Source: Actinomycetota bacterium
GTDB lineage: Bacteria > Actinomycetota > Thermoleophilia > Gaiellales > Gaiellaceae
Length of the DNA: 17,751 bases
NCBI GenBank assembly: GCA_005885565.1
Contig: VAXK01000009.1
Span: 1-17,751 of the forward strand
Direction of reading: 5' to 3'
The position numbers were made by a program, and so were the translations under genes. Positions 13,684 through 17,751 of the stretch are shown here, piece by piece. The notes beneath the pieces were generated by a model that was not told the DNA's origin, did no database searches, and was given only the letters and a program-made list of their open reading frames with translations. Position 1 is the first letter of the stretch; every line of letters starts with the position of its first letter.

Positions 13684-15140
13684 GCGGCTCCGTCCGCGAG
13701 GAGCTCGCGCAGCTCCTCCACGCGCGCTGCCGTTCCGCGGCGGACGGCCACGTACTCCGGGGCGACGTCCGCGATGCGATCGAGCACCTTGTCGAGCGCG
13801 GCGTGCGCCTCCGCATAGGCCCGTTGCGCCGCGAGTCGCTCAGGGCCCGGCGCACGGGCGCGTCGATCGAGGTCGAGCGCGCGCCGGCGCGCCTCCTGCT
13901 CCTCGGCTCGAAGCTCGGCCGACACCTGCGCGGGCGGCGCGATCGCGGCGGTCAGGCCCAACGTCTCGACAAGGGCACGAGACTTGGCCTGCTCGGTGTA
14001 CTCCAATGCCTGACGCCGACCGCGGTGCCGCTGCGCCAGCTCGTCGAGCGCGAGACAGAGGCGAACCATCACGGAGTAGACCGCCTGCTTGTCCCGTAGG
14101 AAGGAGATGCGGCTCGCCTCGTCGCCCGCGGCGCCGCGGAGATGCTCGAGCGCCTCGAGGCCCTCGGCCCAGATTCGGTGCGCAGGCTCGAGCTGAAGCT
14201 GGAGGACGTGCGTCGCCGCGAGGCCGACGCTCGCCTCGAACAGGAGCGCCGGATGGTGCTGTTCCCGGAGCCGCCGCCTCGCGGCGAAGAGCGTCCGCTT
14301 GGCGGCGTCGAGATCACCGTTCGCGAGCGCCAGCGAGCCGGCGGCGACGAGGTCGGCGAGCTCCTCCTGCGGTGCGAGCGGCGCCCCGGCAAGGCTCGGT
14401 CGAGGCGAAGGCTCTGTTTCGAGCTGCGCCTCGCCGGTTCGGGCGCGCAAGACGGCGCGGTTGGCATCGAGCGCCGCTTTCGCGCGGTTGCGCACGTCGG
14501 CGCTCAGCTCGACGTCGCGCGCGACCAGCAAGTTCTCGAGGCGGTCGTACGCGGCACCGGCGCCTTCGTGGTCGCCGAGCTGGGCACGCATCATGCCCTC
14601 TTCCGTGGCGATCTCGGCATCGACCTCCGTGCGGGCGCCGATACGGGCCGCGGCCGACGACGCCGCCTCCAGCTGAGTGAGCGCCTCCGCCCGCGAGCCT
14701 TTCGCCTGAGCCACGCGGGCGAGGCCGACGTGGCCCCGCGCTTCGGCCTCGGCATCCCCGAAGCGCGCCGATCGCTCGACCAAGGAGTGGAAGCCCTGCT
14801 CCGCTTCGCCGAGGAGGCCCGCCTGGAGACGCGCCATCGCAGCGCCCTGGAGCGCGACGGTGCGTCTGCCCTCGCTCGGGGCATCCGCCGCGGCCATGTC
14901 GTAGTACTCGGCCGCTTGGTCCGGTCGGCCCTTGTACAGCTCGACCTCCGCACGCCGGAACGCGTAGACGGCATGGGCCACGGGGAGATCGAAGTGCTCG
15001 AGCGCACGTTCCGCGCGCGCGAGGTGCCGTTCGGCTTGGGCGACGTCGCCGGTCGCCAAAGCCTCTTCGACGGCATCGGCGAAGCGCTCGCGGAGGAACT
15101 GCACGTCCGAGCCGGCGTCGCCCGACCGCTCAAAGGCCAC
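13680..15140 (-). CDS. TPR protein, N-terminal partner of the CHAT protease
   Basis: This is a 486-residue, almost entirely alpha-helical protein. TPR-like pairs are recognisable from about 20 to 370 (for example RRAEVELYKGRPDQAAEYYD, HVGLARVAQAKGSRAEALTQ, AGSLALANGDLDAAKRTLFA). Residues 395-486 (EYTEQAKSRALVETLG ... AALDKVLDRIADVAPEYVAV ... RVEELRELLADGAA) match the linker that precedes CHAT in fused TPR-CHAT proteins (QARSRALLDLL ... LREL LP). The next gene continues exactly where that linker normally enters CHAT, so the two make a split TPR-CHAT. Start GTG 15140 has a strong GGAGG seven bases upstream and overlaps the previous gene by 11 bases. It probably senses a ligand or partner and controls the protease. 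Confidence 0.88.
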   Translation of the reverse strand: MAFERSGDAGSDVQFLRERFADAVEEALATGDVAQAERHLARAERALEHFDLPVAHAVYAFRRAEVELYKGRPDQAAEYYDMAAADAPSEGRRTVALQGAAMARLQAGLLGEAEQGFHSLVERSARFGDAEAEARGHVGLARVAQAKGSRAEALTQLEAASSAAARIGARTEVDAEIATEEGMMRAQLGDHEGAGAAYDRLENLLVARDVELSADVRNRAKAALDANRAVLRARTGEAQLETEPSPRPSLAGAPLAPQEELADLVAAGSLALANGDLDAAKRTLFAARRRLREQHHPALLFEASVGLAATHVLQLQLEPAHRIWAEGLEALEHLRGAAGDEASRISFLRDKQAVYSVMVRLCLALDELAQRHRGRRQALEYTEQAKSRALVETLGLTAAIAPPAQVSAELRAEEQEARRRALDLDRRARAPGPERLAAQRAYAEAHAALDKVLDRIADVAPEYVAVRRGTAARVEELRELLADGAA

Positions 15141-16440
15141 GATCTGCCTCCTCCCGCTGCCGCTCCCACTCGTCGGCTCCCGCGTCGTCGCCGAGGCGAC
15201 GATCGATGATCGCCAGCATCCTCAGGTCGATCGCCGCCGCGGCGAGGTCCCCCTCCTGCCGATGCACGGCCAGCGCCCAGGTGTCGTAGCGGCGAGCCGT
15301 GTCGAGGTTGCCCATGAACTCCTCGACCAGCGCCACGTTGGCGATCCTCGAGGCCTGCCCGCCGAGCGATCCCATCAGCTTGTGGAGCTCGAGCGCCCAC
15401 ACGTGGCACCAGCGCGCGCGGTCCGCGAGGGCGCGGGCTTGCCGCACGAGGAGGTCCTGCGCCCGCCCGACCAGCGACTCGAGCGGCCCGGTCATCATCG
15501 CCACCCACGAGCTCGTGACGTCTTGGCCGAGCGCAGCCCGTGCTTCGTCCAGATACGCGAGACCCGCTCCGGTAAGGGAAGCGGACAGCGGTCCGGGCTG
15601 GTCCAGCTCCATGAATGCAAGGATCGCCTCGCGGTAGCGCGCCAGCGAATCGACGCTTCGATTCGACTTGCGCAGCGCGGTCGCGTCCTGGAATGCCCGC
15701 TCGGCCCGATCGACGAGATCGCCGCCTGCGTCGTCCGAGCTCGGGTGCTTGGTGTCGAGAATCGCGTCTCGCGCGGCCGCGACCACGTCGGCGCGAAGGG
15801 TCGCGGCTGCCCCCGCGTGAGCGACCTCGCCGAGCTCGTCGGCGAGGTCCCGTCGCTCGGCCTCCGTCCGGACGAGCTCGTCGCCGCCGGCGATCGCACC
15901 GTCGTGCTCGAGGTCGTGGAGGACTCCGGCCCAGTCCTCGTTCGCACGGGCGAGAGCAAGCGACGCCGAGTAACGCCGTCGCGCCTCGTCGGGATCTCCC
16001 GTTTCCTCGGCCAGTGCTCCCAGCGCCCGCTGGATCCGTTCCTCCGCCCGGCTGTCCTCGCCCTGACGGAGCTCGAGCGCCTGGAGGAACAGTGTGCGTG
16101 CCTCGTCCGTGGCGCCTCGCGCGCGGCGGCATCGCGCGAGGCCTTCCAGTGCGGCGGCCCGCACGGCGCGGTCGCTCGTTCCTTCGGGGAGCGCGAGAAC
16201 TCCTTCGTAGTCTTGGCCGGCCGCGTCGAGGGCGTCGGCCCGCTCGTACACCTCCCCTCGCGCGATCTTGGCGAGCGCGCGTTCTTCGGAGGACACGAGG
16301 GCGCCGTCAGCGAGCAGTCCGAGCAAGCGCGCCGCCTCCTCGTGGCGGTTCCTGGACCTGCTCATCTCATCGGCGGCGCGCCGGACGCGAAAGCCGTTCG
16401 GGTCTGACGGAAACGCCTCCCTACGCTCGCGGCCGATCAT
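15130..16440 (-). CDS. Helical TPR-repeat protein of the CHAT operon
   Basis: This 436-residue helical-repeat protein has no catalytic motif, signal or membrane segment. TPR-like helix pairs include ALAKIARGEVYERADALDAA and DYEGVLALP (56-85), LEGLARCRRARGATDEARTL (98-117), GALAEETGDPDEARRRYSAS (141-160), RAERAFQDATALRKSNRSVD (245-264) and a C-terminal block at 366-425 (GNLDTARRYDTWALAVHRQE). ATG 16440 overlaps the preceding gene by 20 bases. A second ATG at 16365 (MSRSRNRHEEA) is possible, and the first 25 residues look less conserved. Its stop lies inside the start region of the next TPR gene. Probably a scaffold or sensor for the protease; no specific function can be named. Confidence 0.82.
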   Translation of the reverse strand: MIGRERREAFPSDPNGFRVRRAADEMSRSRNRHEEAARLLGLLADGALVSSEERALAKIARGEVYERADALDAAGQDYEGVLALPEGTSDRAVRAAALEGLARCRRARGATDEARTLFLQALELRQGEDSRAEERIQRALGALAEETGDPDEARRRYSASLALARANEDWAGVLHDLEHDGAIAGGDELVRTEAERRDLADELGEVAHAGAAATLRADVVAAARDAILDTKHPSSDDAGGDLVDRAERAFQDATALRKSNRSVDSLARYREAILAFMELDQPGPLSASLTGAGLAYLDEARAALGQDVTSSWVAMMTGPLESLVGRAQDLLVRQARALADRARWCHVWALELHKLMGSLGGQASRIANVALVEEFMGNLDTARRYDTWALAVHRQEGDLAAAAIDLRMLAIIDRRLGDDAGADEWERQREEADRGL

Positions 16441-17089
16441 AGGTCCGGAGCGTCTCGAGCAGCCCGGCCTCCGTGGCAAGCTCGGACGGATCGCGGCGCG
16501 ACTCCGTCCGGAGCGTCCTGACGGCCTCGACGAGGAGGCCGATCGCGCGCGACTCCGGATAGGTGGAATCACGCCGAAGCGCCTCCTCGGCGTCGGTGCG
16601 CGCATCGTCGAGGAGGCCCAGCTCGAGCTTCGCGCGAGCCCGGTTGCAGTATGCGGGGACGAACGCCGCGTCGATCCGCAGCGTGACGTCGAAATGCGCG
16701 ATTGCGGCGTCGAACAGGCCCTGCTCCGCGAGGCGGCAGCCGCGATAGTTGAGAACCCGCTTGTAGACCTCGTTGACGTCGTTCCAGACTGCCGGGCGTG
16801 GCCCGATCCCGTCCTCCTCGAGGGTCTTCAGCGTCCAGACGAGCGAGGGGGCCGCGTCCGGCCGCGCATGTGAGATGACCTCGGTGAGCAGGGCGGAGAA
16901 GCGGACGAGGCGAACCGACCCCTCGATCGACGAGTCGTTCAGCCCGTTCTGGACGACCTGATCGGCCGCAGCCGCGAAGTCGCCGTCGAACTGCTTGCGC
17001 CGCCGCTTGATCCAGTCTGGGAGGCTCTGGTCCTCCGGACCCTCCAGCAGGGCTTCCAGCTCGGCCACCCACTTGTGTGTGTCTTTCAC
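16421..17089 (-). CDS. First gene of the CHAT operon, small TPR protein
   Basis: This is a 222-residue protein. The N-terminal 100 residues are charged and helical (KWVAELEALLEGPEDQSLPD, DWIKRRRKQFDGDFAAAADQ), with no family I recognise. Two clear TPR motifs follow at about 111-178: YRGCRLAEQGLFDAAIAHFD and AYCNRARAKLELGLLDDART. The C-terminal helix contains LVEAVRTLRTESRRD. The start was chosen as GTG 17089, behind GGCGGAAG and about 25 bases from the predicted transcription start. A GTG at 17155 extends the frame 22 residues, but that stretch overlaps the promoter elements. The stop is overlapped by the next gene. As leader of the operon it may be the regulatory or specificity subunit. Confidence 0.8.
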   Translation of the reverse strand: MKDTHKWVAELEALLEGPEDQSLPDWIKRRRKQFDGDFAAAADQVVQNGLNDSSIEGSVRLVRFSALLTEVISHARPDAAPSLVWTLKTLEEDGIGPRPAVWNDVNEVYKRVLNYRGCRLAEQGLFDAAIAHFDVTLRIDAAFVPAYCNRARAKLELGLLDDARTDAEEALRRDSTYPESRAIGLLVEAVRTLRTESRRDPSELATEAGLLETLRTYDRPRA

Positions 17090-17120
17090 GCGGCTTCCGC
17101 CGATGGCGCTCCTCCGCGAG

Positions 17121-17149
17121 AGAATCCACCGATCAGGTACCGATGTCAA
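17121..17149 (-). promoter_or_regulatory. Candidate promoter of the CHAT operon
   Basis: On the minus strand a perfect -35 TTGACA (17144-17149) is followed after 17 bp by GATTCT (17121-17126), a weak -10 matching three of six consensus positions. The transcription start would be near 17114, leaving about 25 bases before the GTG of the first TPR gene. The perfect -35 and correct spacing support it; the poor -10 suggests low basal activity or need for an activator. Confidence 0.45.
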
Positions 17150-17221
17150 CCGCACCGTGTGCGGGACGCCTAAAGCCGACGGTCGGGAGCGACTGCCTGA
17201 GTTCGAACAAGCCGAACCGGA

Positions 17222-17294
17222 TGGAGCTAGCCGGACTCGAACCGGCGACCTCCTGGGTGCGATCCAGGCGCTCTCCCAGCTGAGCTATAGCCCC
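17222..17294 (-). tRNA. tRNA-Ala, anticodon CGC
   Basis: On the minus strand the 73 bases begin GGGGCTATAGCTCAGCTGGG and end GGTTCGAGTCCGGCTAGCTCCA. The 7-bp acceptor stem pairs with one G-U. The D-arm is TAGCTCAGCTGGGAGAGC-like, the anticodon stem CCTGG/CCAGG holds loop ATCGCAC (anticodon CGC, reads GCG), and the T-arm has GGTTCGAGTCC. CCA is not encoded. TACACT at 17306-17311 (minus strand) is a plausible -10 eleven bases upstream, lying in a small CGGAAG/CTTCCG inverted repeat (17302-17318). The tRNA 3' end faces the CHAT operon. Confidence 0.97.
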
Positions 17295-17321
17295 GAGCGG
17301 ACGGAAGTGTAGCTTCCGGCC

Positions 17322-17751
17322 GTGCCGGCGATCGAGCGCGTCCTGACCGAGCGCGAGCTCAACCGCGCGCTGCTCGCGCGGCAGCTGCTCCTCGAGCGTG
17401 TCCGCCTGCCGCTGCCCCGCGCGCTCGAGCGGATCGGCGGCATCCAGGCGCAGTACGCGCCATCGATGTACGTCGGGCTCTGGTCGCGGCTCGACGGCTT
17501 CGAGCGCGACGCGCTCACGCGGGCGCTCCACCGCAGGGCCGTCGTCCAGGCGACGCTCATGCGCGCGACGATCCACCTCGTCTCACGGCGCGACTATTGG
17601 CCGTTCGCGGTCGCGCTCCGCGAGCGGCGGAGCGGACGCGCGCGCGTCTACAAGGTCAGCGAGCGCGAATTCGAGCGAGCCGCGGGCCGCATTCGCGCCT
17701 TCCTCGCCGACGGCCCGAGGCGCGACGGCGAGATCGTCGAAGCGCTCGGCA
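17322..17751 (+). CDS. Winged-helix (HTH_42/AlkZ-like) protein, 3' end outside window
   Basis: GTG 17322 opens a frame that stays open to the right edge (143 codons). An in-frame TAG at 17310 rules out an earlier start. VLTERELNRALLARQLLLER, then GGIQAQYAPSMYVGLWSRL, AVVQATLMRATIHLVSRRDY and RIRAFLADGPRRDGEIVEAL match the N-terminal half of the HTH_42 (DUF1006) family of winged-helix proteins. The Q-A-Q at residues 42-44 corresponds to the catalytic QxQ motif of AlkZ/YcaQ DNA glycosylases, which unhook alkylated or cross-linked bases. Many family members are uncharacterised, so glycosylase activity is likely but unproved. It diverges from the tRNA gene. Confidence 0.85.
   Translation, partial: MPAIERVLTERELNRALLARQLLLERVRLPLPRALERIGGIQAQYAPSMYVGLWSRLDGFERDALTRALHRRAVVQATLMRATIHLVSRRDYWPFAVALRERRSGRARVYKVSEREFERAAGRIRAFLADGPRRDGEIVEALG

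Noticed and set aside
14142..15209. A 355-codon plus-strand open frame opposite the third TPR gene
   Set aside because: It is antisense to a convincing TPR/linker protein with a strong ribosome binding site. Its own translation is low-complexity Arg/Glu/Leu without family features.
10474..17155. Craspase or other CRISPR link to the CHAT protease
   Set aside because: No repeat-spacer array, gRAMP/Cas7-11 or other cas gene is present in the window, so a CRISPR-guided role is not supported.
17201..17217. GTTCG...CGAAC hairpin just past the tRNA 3' end, resembling a T-arm remnant or att repeat
   Set aside because: The stem is only five pairs and the loop does not match the tRNA T-loop. No longer match to the tRNA 3' end was found, so it is not called as an att site or tRNA fragment; at most it is a weak terminator.

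Overview
The window comes from a very GC-rich bacterial chromosome. GTG and TTG starts are frequent, genes often overlap by four bases, the ferredoxin is of the FdxA type, and sulfite reductase/APS reductase genes of actinobacterial character are present. An actinobacterium is the best guess, perhaps from the Thermoleophilia (Gaiella/Solirubrobacter) side. That assignment is inference; there is no rRNA in the window.

Region 1 (1-4915) looks like accessory or secondary-metabolism DNA. It holds the 3' part of a lantibiotic-dehydratase-like gene, a convergent MFS exporter, a short remnant of an ogt (DNA alkyltransferase) gene, a possible 44-residue ORF, an MBL-fold hydrolase, and a divergent free-standing polyketide-synthase acyltransferase that still carries linkers normally found inside modular PKSs.

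Region 2 (4968-9062) is an assimilatory sulfate-reduction operon. Its order is ferredoxin sulfite reductase, a 34-residue Cys-containing small ORF coupled at both ends, APS reductase (cysH), an unrecognised 161-residue protein, a seven-iron-type ferredoxin, and precorrin-2 dehydrogenase for siroheme. The last gene should be the SUMT methyltransferase (cobA/sumT). It is reduced to its first nine codons and its C-terminal tail, with a 54-bp exact inverted copy of part of the 161-residue gene in between. This is either a real template-switch deletion or an assembly/amplification artefact.

Region 3 (9011-10401, minus strand) has a YghZ-type aldo/keto reductase and a small unknown helical protein.

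Region 4 (10474-17155, minus strand) is the most interesting part. It is a tightly packed six-gene operon of three TPR proteins, a CHAT caspase-like protease, a CBS-pair/zinc-ribbon protein and a multi-pass membrane protein with a SAF-like C-terminus. The third TPR protein and the CHAT protein look like a classical TPR-CHAT protein split in two at its linker. The operon starts about 130 bp from the 3' end of a tRNA-Ala gene and has a candidate promoter with a perfect TTGACA. Protease plus scaffolds plus a membrane partner suggests a regulated proteolytic signalling or conflict/defence system, but no function is proved by the sequence.

Region 5 (17222-17751) has tRNA-Ala(CGC) on the minus strand and the start of a plus-strand HTH_42/AlkZ-like protein cut by the window edge.
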